Below are positions 44,291 to 53,674 of a stretch of 64,000 bases of DNA, piece after piece (position 1 is the first letter of the stretch; each line of letters starts with the position of its first letter). The notes under the pieces were generated by a model, which searched no databases, was not told the origin of the DNA, and saw only the letters and a list, made by a program, of their open reading frames with translations. The translations under genes were made by a program, and so were the position numbers. The stretch comes from JABMMZ01 sp964438995 (lineage in GTDB: Bacteria; Bacteroidota; Bacteroidia; NS11-12g; UBA955): assembly GCA_964438995.1 (NCBI GenBank), contig CAYTMQ010000001.1, positions 434,001-498,000 of the forward strand, given 5' to 3'.

Positions 44291-45973
44291 TTGTCACGCA
44301 AAAAAGTACATATCGATAAGCTGTTTAAGGAAGGATTGAAAGATCTGAGCTTATTTGTGTCTGACAGAGATTTTAATGCCATTGACGACAAATCCTCAGT
44401 TTTTAAGGAAGATCAATTGCCTAATACATCAACTGCTTTCTCTGATTTTGAACTTGAAATTACAGAAAATGATTGGTTAAGTACCAAATCTAAATTGGAA
44501 ATCGAGAAAAATTTAATCGCTACTGATACCACCATATCCAAAGCTTTTGAAGATTTTACAGTAGAACCTAGCGAAAATGATTGGCACATCACCTACGATA
44601 AATACCGTCAATCAAAACGCCGTCGCGCAGCCTTCTGGTGGTTAAGCACTGGCATATTTGTATTGCTCTTGACTTCAATTTCAATGTATTTTATAAAAAC
44701 ATCTGAAAATGTCACAAATCAATCCAATGTAACGTCTATACAATCAACTAACAACGAAAACAACTATAACTATGAAACATTACCAAACACAAAAACACCA
44801 AACAATGAACAACCAAACACAAGTATCCAAGAGAAGCAAACAGTTGAAACAAATCATTCAAAGACTCATACACAGTCGCCAACTTCAAAATCAAATGTTT
44901 CCAGAAATACTGTAAACAGTAAGTATGATGTTTCAAAAACTTTCAATTCAAAGACACAAAAACATACAATGAGTAATGGTACATTGTCTTTAAGCAATGG
45001 CAAAATTGAAAGCTCTGGATTAAGTTTTAATAAAGATGATGAAAAGCCTAACAAGGCAGATAATAGACCACAAATTACACAAAAAGATGAAAAAGATATT
45101 CTTCCTAAGAATCCATTTGGTGCCTTGGAATTTTCTAAAAAAGTTCCTCCGATTTTAGCCGACTCTACTACCAAACCAGGTAGTGCAGATGTGGCAGATG
45201 CTGCAGATGAAACAGTTAAAGCAGATACTACAAAAAAGAAGGCTTCAAATTTAGGTCCTCCTCCACATTTTCCTCCAGCATTCCAATTTTATGCTGGTTT
45301 AGTCAACCAAATAGACTATACCAACAGGGTTTTGGGCAAATCCAATAACGAATTGTACAATGCCATTCGCAACAATGCAGATAAAAGTATGGTGCAATTT
45401 ACAACTGGGTTTGAGTTCGGTGTAAAAACCAAGAAAACTCAAGTGTTTACTGGGGCTCAATATACCTCTCAAACTTGGAGTAGCAATTACAATTATACCT
45501 ATAAAACGTATGATTCTATTCCAGTTAAAAATCCAAATGGTGAAATTATAGGTTGGTTCCAATTAAATCCGAAGGATACATCAATGAACCAATCAAGAAG
45601 TATTACAATTTCTAAAGTTCAAATACCAATTGGATTTACAACAGGCATCAACATCAATGAAAAGCTGATGTTTACTTACAGTGCTTCTGCTATTTTTGGG
45701 TTCAATGTATCAACTTCTGGTGACAGAATTATCAATCCAGTCAACAGACAATTATACGGATATGCTAGGTTGAAAGACAACGAACGCACTATGTCTTTCT
45801 CTCCAGCGATACATTTTGGATTGCAGTACCAATTGAATAAATCTTGGATGATAGGAGGCAGTTTGGGAGGAAACTATTCTTTAACATCAAGATTTAAAGA
45901 ACAGTTTAACGTAAAAGATTATCCTTATAGCCTCGGACTTAACATAAAATTATTATACCTATTTAATCACTAG
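44291..45973 (+). CDS. Anti-sigma-like membrane protein with C-terminal beta-barrel (paralogue)
   Basis: A 560-residue protein read from a TTG with an AGGA sequence 6 bp upstream. The cytoplasmic N-terminus (~1-115) contains two related 'F-x-DFE/T-x-E-x-x-ENDW' units ('FSDFELEITENDW', 'FEDFTVEPSENDW'), then one membrane helix (~118-138). The linker (~140-330) is Asn/Thr/Lys-rich with a 'DVADAADE' low-complexity part. The C-terminal ~230 residues are beta-barrel-like ('FQFYAGLVNQIDYTNRVLG', 'SWMIGGSLGGNYSLTSRF'). Same architecture as the protein at 28011 despite low sequence identity, so the pair are functional paralogues. Confidence 0.75.
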   Translation: MSRKKVHIDKLFKEGLKDLSLFVSDRDFNAIDDKSSVFKEDQLPNTSTAFSDFELEITENDWLSTKSKLEIEKNLIATDTTISKAFEDFTVEPSENDWHITYDKYRQSKRRRAAFWWLSTGIFVLLLTSISMYFIKTSENVTNQSNVTSIQSTNNENNYNYETLPNTKTPNNEQPNTSIQEKQTVETNHSKTHTQSPTSKSNVSRNTVNSKYDVSKTFNSKTQKHTMSNGTLSLSNGKIESSGLSFNKDDEKPNKADNRPQITQKDEKDILPKNPFGALEFSKKVPPILADSTTKPGSADVADAADETVKADTTKKKASNLGPPPHFPPAFQFYAGLVNQIDYTNRVLGKSNNELYNAIRNNADKSMVQFTTGFEFGVKTKKTQVFTGAQYTSQTWSSNYNYTYKTYDSIPVKNPNGEIIGWFQLNPKDTSMNQSRSITISKVQIPIGFTTGININEKLMFTYSASAIFGFNVSTSGDRIINPVNRQLYGYARLKDNERTMSFSPAIHFGLQYQLNKSWMIGGSLGGNYSLTSRFKEQFNVKDYPYSLGLNIKLLYLFNH

Positions 45974-45976
45974 CAA

Positions 45977-48436
45977 ATGAAAAAAACATACTTAATTGCT
46001 CTGTTCCTATTTCTTTTGAATCCAATCAAAAGTGAAGCACAGGTCTGGTATCCCGAAGGCGTGTATTTTGGTCCGGATCCAGTAGTAATTACAGTAGATA
46101 ACCAGGTGATTACTATTGGGAGATCTTATGTTGATGCCACCAATTCATATTGGATTGTTTCAATTAATGATGGTAAAACTTGGAACAGATTACCAGTTTT
46201 AGTCTTAAATAAAACTGCTGAAGTAACAGATATTAAAAAGTATAAAGGCTTATATTTTGTTGCGGGTAACTTTACTTTCGATGCGGCAAAATTTTCTTCA
46301 TTGGTAAAGTTTGATGGCACATTATGGCAGGGTTTGGCTCAATTTAAAAAGTTGAACCAAACTGTTGGCGGAATTTCATCCTTACAAACCTATAACAATC
46401 AATTGGTGTTAGGAGGATCGTTCCAACTCATCAACTCAGATACCATTCCATATTTAGCAAATTTCAATTTTGTTAAGTTTTCAAAATTCTTTGATTGTAA
46501 AAATTGCGAACCAAATAATGTGGTGAACGATTTGGATGCCAATGATTCTGTTCTTGCAATTTGCGGAGCTTATAGTTCAATGAATGGCATAAGAGGTCGC
46601 TACATCACAAGAGTGAAAAACGGTAAAATTGATACTTTTCCAGGCGCCAATAGGATCATTGATAGAGTTGCATTAAATGGTGAATCAATTTATGCTTGTG
46701 GCGGTGCTATAAAAGAAAAGAAAGTCTATCAATCTACGATTAACAATACCCTTTCTGATATTAAATTCAATTTGGACACCAATTATTTTATAACGGATAT
46801 GTTGGTGTTCGACAATAAACTTGTTATTGGTGGAGGATTTGGATTGGTAGCTTCTCCGATTGTTAAAATGAGGGTTGCCAGATTGGACGGCAACGTTTGG
46901 ACAGACATTACCAATAACTTTAAAGGCATTAGCAAGATAGCAACCGGAAGAGGATTGTTGTTTGGTATTGGCAATTCGCCTGTACCAATTAGTATTTGGA
47001 ATCCCAATAGAAACATCATGCGTTTTTATCCAGGTGCTGCTTTGGTAAAAGCCAATGTGTTTTTAGATTCCAACAACAATTGTATCAGAGAAAAGAATGA
47101 AAAACCTGCATCCAAACAATTCATAAAATTGGCTTTTCTAAACAAAGGGGTATTCACTAACGAACAAGGCCTTACCGAGTTTTTAGTACCTAATGCCACC
47201 TCTAACACACTTAGGTTTGTTGTTAAACCATTTAGAAATTATGTCAAAAGCAATTGTGCAGATACCGCTTTAAACAAAACATTTAATCCTGGTCAGTACC
47301 TTGATAGCATTCAGTTTCCTTTGAATTTGATTCCGAATGTTAGGGACATTAAAGTGAGTATTTCCTCACAAAAAGGGAAGTACATTCAAAAAGACAAAAA
47401 AGTGGTGTACTTTATCAAGTATGAAAATGTGGGTTCTTCAGCCATTACAGGTAAAATCAGTTTAAGAAAAAGCAAGTATTTTAGTAACGATATCAGCTTG
47501 CCAGCACATACTGTTATCAACGATTCTACAGTTCAATGGAATTTCACCAACTTGAATCCTGGAGAAAGCAAAATCATCGCTTATTCAGCATTGCCAAGTG
47601 GTACTCAGTTCAATAATATATTTCAGTTTAATGCTTCGGTTTCGAGTTCGATTAGTAATGGTACTACATCATACAACGAAGACGATTATGATTCAATTCC
47701 TCAAGAAGTAAGTGGAGGATTCAATGCCTTCCACAAAGACATTTATCCTACACCAATGTTAGGAGATTCAGTAACGTATTTGGCCGCTACAGACAGAGAT
47801 TTAAGGTATCACATTTCGTTTAACAATTTTAGTACTGATACAGTGTTCTATGCCGTTGTAATCGACACACTCGATTTGAATCTTGATATGGCATATATTC
47901 AAGAAACTGGCAGTAACAAATCCTATTATACAGAAGTTCAAACAGATCCGAACAATCCAAATAGAGGCATCATCATTTGGCATTTTCCTAATATCAATTT
48001 GTATCCTAATCCTACAAAAAATTACGAGAATGCGAATAGTGGTTCCTATATAGGATTTAAAGTCAATACCAAACCACTGAGTCAAGGCTATTATTTGAAA
48101 AATTCGGCTTCGGTGTTTTATGACAACAATTATGCTGGGTCGACCAATTCCGTTTATTGTACTTTAAAATTGACTTCTATTGAAGATGTCGAACAATTAA
48201 ACGATTTGTTAAAAGTCTATCCAAATCCATCCAATGGTATTATCAATTTAGAATATGAATTTAAAGCCGGCGATGGAATTTCAATCTATTCTATGAATGG
48301 CCAGTTGATTCAGCATCACGTATCAGGCGAAACCAACAGTTTAAACATCGATGTTTCTGATTTACCTAAAGGTATTTATGTCATCCAAGTGATGAGCGAA
48401 GGGAAACTCTTGTCTAAAAAAATCGTTAAGGAATAA
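45977..48436 (+). CDS. Large secreted protein with T9SS tail
   Basis: An 819-residue protein with a signal peptide (MKKTYLIALFLFLLNPIKSE). Residues ~40-340 look like propeller strands ('WYPEGVYFGPDPVVITVDN', 'AARLDGNVWTDIT'-like). Residues ~350-700 have DUF11/CARDB-like repeated Ig folds ('SLPAHTVINDSTVQWNFTNL', 'LNPGESKIIAYSALPSG'). The tail 'LLKVYPNPSNGIINLEY' is the type A sorting domain. As third gene of the second sigma module it is probably the regulated surface protein. Confidence 0.82.
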   Translation: MKKTYLIALFLFLLNPIKSEAQVWYPEGVYFGPDPVVITVDNQVITIGRSYVDATNSYWIVSINDGKTWNRLPVLVLNKTAEVTDIKKYKGLYFVAGNFTFDAAKFSSLVKFDGTLWQGLAQFKKLNQTVGGISSLQTYNNQLVLGGSFQLINSDTIPYLANFNFVKFSKFFDCKNCEPNNVVNDLDANDSVLAICGAYSSMNGIRGRYITRVKNGKIDTFPGANRIIDRVALNGESIYACGGAIKEKKVYQSTINNTLSDIKFNLDTNYFITDMLVFDNKLVIGGGFGLVASPIVKMRVARLDGNVWTDITNNFKGISKIATGRGLLFGIGNSPVPISIWNPNRNIMRFYPGAALVKANVFLDSNNNCIREKNEKPASKQFIKLAFLNKGVFTNEQGLTEFLVPNATSNTLRFVVKPFRNYVKSNCADTALNKTFNPGQYLDSIQFPLNLIPNVRDIKVSISSQKGKYIQKDKKVVYFIKYENVGSSAITGKISLRKSKYFSNDISLPAHTVINDSTVQWNFTNLNPGESKIIAYSALPSGTQFNNIFQFNASVSSSISNGTTSYNEDDYDSIPQEVSGGFNAFHKDIYPTPMLGDSVTYLAATDRDLRYHISFNNFSTDTVFYAVVIDTLDLNLDMAYIQETGSNKSYYTEVQTDPNNPNRGIIIWHFPNINLYPNPTKNYENANSGSYIGFKVNTKPLSQGYYLKNSASVFYDNNYAGSTNSVYCTLKLTSIEDVEQLNDLLKVYPNPSNGIINLEYEFKAGDGISIYSMNGQLIQHHVSGETNSLNIDVSDLPKGIYVIQVMSEGKLLSKKIVKE

Positions 48437-48461
48437 CAGTTTTTTATTTATATGATGATTT

Positions 48462-48491
48462 AAAGTCGCCTTTTTATAGGGCGACTTTTTT
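48462..48491 (+). terminator. Intrinsic terminator after the second sigma operon
   Basis: AAAGTCGCC, an eight-to-nine base loop, GGCGACTTT followed by a T run. It lies 26 bp after the stop of the gene at 45977. Confidence 0.85.
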
Positions 48492-48537
48492 AATTTTCAA
48501 GCGATTAGCGAAAGTAAAACTTTTGTTATAGATATTT

Positions 48538-48592
48538 GTTATAGCATATACAATAGTAATACTATTATATTTGTATACGAATTGCTTATAAC
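48538..48592 (+). promoter_or_regulatory. Inverted repeat flanking promoter of TetR gene (putative operator)
   Basis: GTTATAGCATATAC (48538-48551) and GTATACGAATTGCTTATAAC (48573-48592) form an imperfect inverted repeat that brackets the TATATTTG -7 element at 48566-48573 and ends at the ATG of the TetR gene. The outer arms GTTATAGC / GCTTATAAC differ by one base. TetR proteins normally repress their own operon, so this is a natural operator candidate. Confidence 0.5.
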
Positions 48593-49267
48593 ATGGATAA
48601 ACTACTAACAAAACTCAAAGTACAGGTTGCAGATTCTTTGTATCTTAAAGATCCTGAGTCTAGTGAATTGGGCGTTAACATCATCAAACATGGTATGTTA
48701 CTCATTGACGAATTGGGCTTTGAGAATTTCACTTTTAGGAAATTAGGAATTCAGATAGGTTCTAACGAGGCATCCATTTACCGTTATTTTGAGAGTAAAG
48801 GTAAATTTTTGATGTACCTAAGTTCATGGTATTGGGCTTGGATGGAGTACAACCTTGTCATGACAATTAGCAATATAAAATCTGCAGAAACAAGGTTGGA
48901 TAAAGCTTTACACTTGTTGACAGAAAACATTTCTAAAGGTGAAGAAGTTGGTCACTTCAACATTTATATTTTAAATAGAATTGTTACTTACGAATCTAGT
49001 AAAGCATTTTTAACCAAAGAGGTTGATAAAGTGAACGAAGAAGGTGCCTTTTTAGCCTATAAGCAATTTGTTGCTAGAGTTAGTACATTGATAAAAGAGA
49101 TTGAACCTAAATACAGATATCCAAATATGTTGGTATCTACTGTAATAGAAGGGATACATATTCAGAAGTATTTTGGGGAGCATCTGCCGGGACTAACCAA
49201 CAAACAAAGCAATCAGGATTATTTGTATAAATTTTTTCACGATTTAATTTACAGAACCATCAAATAA
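48593..49267 (+). CDS. TetR-family transcriptional regulator
   Basis: A 224-residue protein with a TetR-type helix-turn-helix at residues ~25-70 ('FTFRKLGIQIGSNEASIYRY', 'FESKGKFLMYLSSWYWAWM'). The C-terminal helical ligand domain has no recognisable specificity. It is the first gene of an operon with an ABC transporter, HlyD and TolC proteins; the ABC gene starts 2 bp after its stop. Likely controls export of a substrate the regulator also senses. Confidence 0.9.
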   Translation: MDKLLTKLKVQVADSLYLKDPESSELGVNIIKHGMLLIDELGFENFTFRKLGIQIGSNEASIYRYFESKGKFLMYLSSWYWAWMEYNLVMTISNIKSAETRLDKALHLLTENISKGEEVGHFNIYILNRIVTYESSKAFLTKEVDKVNEEGAFLAYKQFVARVSTLIKEIEPKYRYPNMLVSTVIEGIHIQKYFGEHLPGLTNKQSNQDYLYKFFHDLIYRTIK

Positions 49268-49268
49268 C

Positions 49269-50906
49269 ATGAACATTAAAACACCGATACAAAGGTTTAG
49301 GAAATTGATACAGGCCAATAGAATTGAAATTGGTCGTGTATATGTATACGCTATTTTTCAAGGGATGGTCAATTTGTCAATCCCATTGGGTATTCAAGCG
49401 ATAGTCAATTTAATACAAGGTGGACAGATTTCTACCTCATGGATAGTACTTGTGATTGTAGTGGTTTTAGGTATTTTACTTACAGGCGTTTTGCAACTGG
49501 TGCAAATGCGTATCATTGAAAACATCCAACAGAAAATTTTCGCAAATGCAGCTTTCGATTTTACTTATAGAACTCCTAAAATAAAAGCTTCTGAACTTGA
49601 GAAAAACAGTGCCCCTGAATTGATGAATAGATTCTTTGATACCATTTCTGTTCAAAAAGGATTATCAAAGGTCTTAATTGATTTTTCTACTGCAACATTG
49701 CAAGTAGTATTTGGCTTGATTTTACTGGGATTTTACCACTCATTCTTCATATTGTTTGGTGTAGGCTTGTTTGCCTTGGTTTTAGCCATTTTTAAATACA
49801 CCTCTATTCGCGGATTGGAAACAAGTTTGAATGAATCAAAATACAAGTACAAAGTGGTAGCTTGGTTAGAAGAATTAGCAAGAACTAGATTTTCATTCAA
49901 AATTACCGCACACAACGATTACCATTTAAAACAAACAGATAAAAATGTTAGTCACTATTTGGGCTATAGAGAAGGGCATTTTAAGGTATTAAGACAACAA
50001 TACATTTTACTCATTATTTTTAAAGCTTTAGTAGCAGCGGGGTTGTTGTTAATAGGTGGTTTGTTGGTATTGAATCAACAAATGAATATTGGCCAATTTA
50101 TCGCAGCTGAAATCATCATTTTATTGGTGATCAATTCGGTTGAGAAATTAATATTAAGTATAGAAAATGTCTACGATGTTGTAACTTCATTAGAAAAAAT
50201 TGGTTATGTAACCGATTTGAAAATAGATGAAGATGAAGCGGGCACACAACAGCTGTCGAATGGCGGTCCGATTGCAGTTGAAATCGACCAGGTTTCATTT
50301 AACTATAGCAACTCAGATGAAAAAGTTCTAGACAATGTGTCTATCTCAATTAAAGCTGGTCAGCATACCTGTTTAACTGGTCAGAGTGGTACTGGTAAAA
50401 CCACTTTATTGTATATGTTGGCAGGCGTTAATGTTCCAACATCAGGTATCGTAAGATTGAACAACTTACCATTTGGTAACTACAACAGAGAAGATTTGTA
50501 TAGGCACATTGGGATTCGTTTTAATCAAGAGTTTATTTTCACAGGTACTATCTTTGATAACATCACACTTGGAAGAGAAGAACTTAAGAAAGAAGATGTC
50601 GAATGGGCTTCTGAGTTCACTTTGTTGAACAAATTTGTGTTACAACTGCCATTAGGATATGATACAAGAATTGGGTCAGAAGGTTTGAGATTGCCAAAAA
50701 GTGTGATACAAAAATTGTTGATGACACGCTCCATCGTTCACAAACCAAATTTATTGTTAATGGAAAACGGTATGGAGTTTATAGAAGAAAAAGAAAGAAA
50801 AACCATCATGAACCATTTAACTCAGCCAAATATGCCGTGGACTATCGTAACCACATCGGTATTTGATGAGGTTAAAAATTCATGTATTCAAAAAATAGAA
50901 TTATAA
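49269..50906 (+). CDS. ABC transporter permease/ATPase with degenerate signature motif
   Basis: A 545-residue type I exporter half: membrane helices over residues ~20-300 and a C-terminal ATP-binding domain. Walker A 'GQSGTGKTTLLY' is intact at 371-378. Where LSGGQ is expected the sequence reads 'LRLPKSVIQKLL' (475-479), and Walker B reads 'NLLLMENGMEF' (M498, E499, N500) instead of the usual aspartate and glutamate, so ATP hydrolysis by this subunit is doubtful. No second, complete ABC subunit is in the operon. It is followed 5 bp later by a HlyD-like adaptor gene. Confidence 0.8.
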   Translation: MNIKTPIQRFRKLIQANRIEIGRVYVYAIFQGMVNLSIPLGIQAIVNLIQGGQISTSWIVLVIVVVLGILLTGVLQLVQMRIIENIQQKIFANAAFDFTYRTPKIKASELEKNSAPELMNRFFDTISVQKGLSKVLIDFSTATLQVVFGLILLGFYHSFFILFGVGLFALVLAIFKYTSIRGLETSLNESKYKYKVVAWLEELARTRFSFKITAHNDYHLKQTDKNVSHYLGYREGHFKVLRQQYILLIIFKALVAAGLLLIGGLLVLNQQMNIGQFIAAEIIILLVINSVEKLILSIENVYDVVTSLEKIGYVTDLKIDEDEAGTQQLSNGGPIAVEIDQVSFNYSNSDEKVLDNVSISIKAGQHTCLTGQSGTGKTTLLYMLAGVNVPTSGIVRLNNLPFGNYNREDLYRHIGIRFNQEFIFTGTIFDNITLGREELKKEDVEWASEFTLLNKFVLQLPLGYDTRIGSEGLRLPKSVIQKLLMTRSIVHKPNLLLMENGMEFIEEKERKTIMNHLTQPNMPWTIVTTSVFDEVKNSCIQKIEL

Positions 50907-50910
50907 AATT

Positions 50911-52260
50911 ATGTTGAATATTTCGCCAAATAGTGTAGCAAAAAAAATTGGTCAAAAAGAGTATAATTCTTTTAAAATAATTGACAATCGCCCTAAAATG
51001 CGTATGTCAGCAAAGCTCTTGTTTTACTTGTTTTTGCCAGTTGTAATATTGATGATAATGCCATGGACACAGAACATCAGAGCATTGGGTAATGTAACAG
51101 CATTAAAACCAGAACAGCGTCCACAAACCATTCATACTGTTATAGCTGGAAAGATTGAGAAATGGTTTGTTCAAGAAGGTCAGTTTGTTAGTAAGGGGGA
51201 CACAATATTGTTTATTTCAGAGGTAAAGGACGAGTACTTTGACCCAAATTTATTGTCTAGAACAGACGAGCAATTAAAAGCAAAAGAGCTGTCTGTTCAA
51301 TCGTATATGGAAAAAGTGAGAGCCAACGACAATCAGATTGCTGCTTTAACAGAAACACTGAAATTGAAATTGGAACAAGCAAAAAACAAATTACAGCAAG
51401 CGGTATTGTATGTTAAGAGTGATAGTATGGATTTGGTGGCTGCTAAAACAAATCTTGATATTGCGAACGAGCAGTTCAATCGTATGAAAGAACTGTATGC
51501 AAAAGGCCTAAAGTCGCTTACTGAACTAGAGAATAGAAAACTAAAGTTGCAAGAAACCCAAGCAAAAATTATTTCACAAGAAAACAAATTACTAACATCT
51601 CGCAACCAATTGATCAATGCTAAAATTGAATTGGAAACCATCAATGCCGAATTCAGAGATAAAATTTCTAAATCTGAATCTGAAAAATTCTCGGCCATGT
51701 CTAATATGTACGATGCAGAAGCGGTAGTAACAAAGCTTCAAAATCAATACATGAATTATATGGTGAGAACTGGTATGTATTTCATCACGGCACCACAAGA
51801 TGGTTACATCACAAAAGCCATCAAAACGGGTATTGGAGAAACCATAAAAGAAGGTTCTGAAATCGTTAGCATCATGCCAGCAAATATAGATTTAGCAGTA
51901 GAAATTTACGTTGCGCCTATTGATGTACCTTTGTTAGCAAAAGGTTCGAATGTGAGAGTGCAATTTGATGGTTGGCCGGCAATAGTGTTCTCTGGATGGC
52001 CAAGTATTTCTTATGGTACTTATGGAGGAAAAGTGATAGCCATTGACAATTTTATAAGTGAAAATGGAAAGTATAGAATTCTAGTTGTTCCTGATAAAAA
52101 CGATCATCCTTGGCCTAAAGAATTGAGAGTTGGAGGAGGTGTCAACTCAATGATGTTGTTAAAAGATGTGCCAGTATGGTATGAGATATGGCGAAATATC
52201 AACGGTTTCCCACCTGAATATTATAAAAACACAGAAAATAAACCTGCTAAGAAAAAATAA
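50911..52260 (+). CDS. HlyD-family membrane fusion protein
   Basis: A 449-residue adaptor: one membrane helix near residues 30-52, a biotinyl-lipoyl half ('HTVIAGKIEKWFVQEGQFVS'), a long coiled-coil hairpin (~125-270, 'LKLKLEQAKNKLQQAVLYV'), the second lipoyl half ('FITAPQDGYITKAIKTGIGE') and beta-barrel ('LAVEIYVAPIDVPLLAKGSN'). It links the ABC protein upstream to the TolC homologue downstream across the periplasm. Confidence 0.92.
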   Translation: MLNISPNSVAKKIGQKEYNSFKIIDNRPKMRMSAKLLFYLFLPVVILMIMPWTQNIRALGNVTALKPEQRPQTIHTVIAGKIEKWFVQEGQFVSKGDTILFISEVKDEYFDPNLLSRTDEQLKAKELSVQSYMEKVRANDNQIAALTETLKLKLEQAKNKLQQAVLYVKSDSMDLVAAKTNLDIANEQFNRMKELYAKGLKSLTELENRKLKLQETQAKIISQENKLLTSRNQLINAKIELETINAEFRDKISKSESEKFSAMSNMYDAEAVVTKLQNQYMNYMVRTGMYFITAPQDGYITKAIKTGIGETIKEGSEIVSIMPANIDLAVEIYVAPIDVPLLAKGSNVRVQFDGWPAIVFSGWPSISYGTYGGKVIAIDNFISENGKYRILVVPDKNDHPWPKELRVGGGVNSMMLLKDVPVWYEIWRNINGFPPEYYKNTENKPAKKK

Positions 52261-52261
52261 T

Positions 52262-53644
52262 ATGAAGACAACTTTATGTGTTTTGTTATTGGTGTTTGGT
52301 GCAAATTTAAATGCACAAGTTGATACAACTGTGTTGACTTTAGAGAAGTTGTATAGCATCATAAAACAGTCGCATCCAATTGCATTGCAAGCTTCCATTA
52401 TTCAGTCAAAGGCGCAATCTGGTCTAACGCAGGCAAGAGGCGCTTTCGACCCAAAATTAAAGTTCAATAACGAAGAGAAGTTTTATAAAAACACCACCTA
52501 TTTTAATTTGATTAATTCTTCATTGGCTATTCCAACTTGGTATGGAATTGAGTTGAAATCTGGGTATGATTTAAACAGAGGGACTTACTTAGACCCAGCA
52601 GATAACACACCAAGTGAAGGGTTGTTGTACGCTGGATTGTCTGTTTCTCTAGGACAGGGTTTGTTTATTGACGAAAGAAGGGCAACTTTAAAACAAGCCA
52701 ATATCATGTTACAGCAAAGTAAGTTTGAACAGTTTGCAGTACTTAACGAGTTGTTTTACAATGCTGGTAAGGCTTATTGGGATTGGTTTTCGGCTTATCA
52801 TCAATATGAAGTGTTTAAACAAGCTGAAGTAGTAGCGCTTGAAAGATTCAATGGTGTAAAAACATCGGCAGTCTTTGGAGACAGACCTTCAATTGACACA
52901 CTTGAAGCTTCGATACAATACCAAGAAAGGGTTATTAGTAGGTTGAGTGCCGAACTAGAATTGAAAAATAAAGCCTTGTATCTTTCTTTGTTTCTATGGG
53001 GCAAAGATCAGACGCCTTTAGAGCTTACAGACAAAATTGTTCCTCCAGCTTTTTCGCCTATTATTGATGTCATCAAATTGGAACTTAATCCAGATTCGTC
53101 ATCGTATAAAAATCATCCTGAATTGCTAACGTATAAAATGAAACGCGAGCAATTGTTGATTGAGAAAAAATGGAAAAAAGAACAATTAAAACCAATAGTA
53201 AATTTGTCTTACCAACCAATTACTTCGGGTAATTTATCTCAGAGTTTTTCCAGTAATGATTATAAATTTGGGTTTAATGTGAGTATGCCCTTGTTTTTAA
53301 GAAAAGAAGTAGGTGCATTAAAACTAACCAAATTTAAAATTCAAGAAACAGAACTTGATATTCAATACAAGCAACAAGAGATATACAACAAGACGTTGAT
53401 GGCATTAAACGAATATGAAACAACTTCAACACAAGTAAGTTTCTATGCTCAAACAGTAGATGCGTATTCGAAGTTGCTTGAAGCAGAGAAATCGGTTTTC
53501 AATTCAGGTGAGAGTTCATTGTTTTTGCTCAATGCAAGAGAATTGAGTTATATAGCTTCTCAAGTTAAATTGATTGAGTTGGTTTTAAAGAACAGAAAAT
53601 CGTATTTGAATACAGAATATAGTTCAGGTAATTTGTTTAAATAA
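52262..53644 (+). CDS. TolC-family outer membrane channel protein
   Basis: Start chosen at the ATG at 52262, giving a signal peptide (MKTTLCVLLLVFGANLNAQ). The 460-residue protein has the TolC pattern of repeated coiled-coil helix pairs ('SIIQSKAQSGLTQARGAF', 'ELDIQYKQQEIYNKTLMAL') and two strand regions. It directly follows HlyD by 1 bp and completes the tripartite exporter. Confidence 0.9.
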   Translation: MKTTLCVLLLVFGANLNAQVDTTVLTLEKLYSIIKQSHPIALQASIIQSKAQSGLTQARGAFDPKLKFNNEEKFYKNTTYFNLINSSLAIPTWYGIELKSGYDLNRGTYLDPADNTPSEGLLYAGLSVSLGQGLFIDERRATLKQANIMLQQSKFEQFAVLNELFYNAGKAYWDWFSAYHQYEVFKQAEVVALERFNGVKTSAVFGDRPSIDTLEASIQYQERVISRLSAELELKNKALYLSLFLWGKDQTPLELTDKIVPPAFSPIIDVIKLELNPDSSSYKNHPELLTYKMKREQLLIEKKWKKEQLKPIVNLSYQPITSGNLSQSFSSNDYKFGFNVSMPLFLRKEVGALKLTKFKIQETELDIQYKQQEIYNKTLMALNEYETTSTQVSFYAQTVDAYSKLLEAEKSVFNSGESSLFLLNARELSYIASQVKLIELVLKNRKSYLNTEYSSGNLFK

Positions 53645-53660
53645 TCATTTAAACTTGGCT

Positions 53661-53668
53661 TATATTTG
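53661..53668 (+). promoter_or_regulatory. -7 element (TATATTTG) of glycosyltransferase gene
   Basis: TATATTTG ends six bases before the ATG at 53675. An alternative TTG start at 53666 would lie inside this element, which supports the ATG and suggests a near-leaderless transcript. Confidence 0.5.
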
Positions 53669-53674
53669 CCAGCA

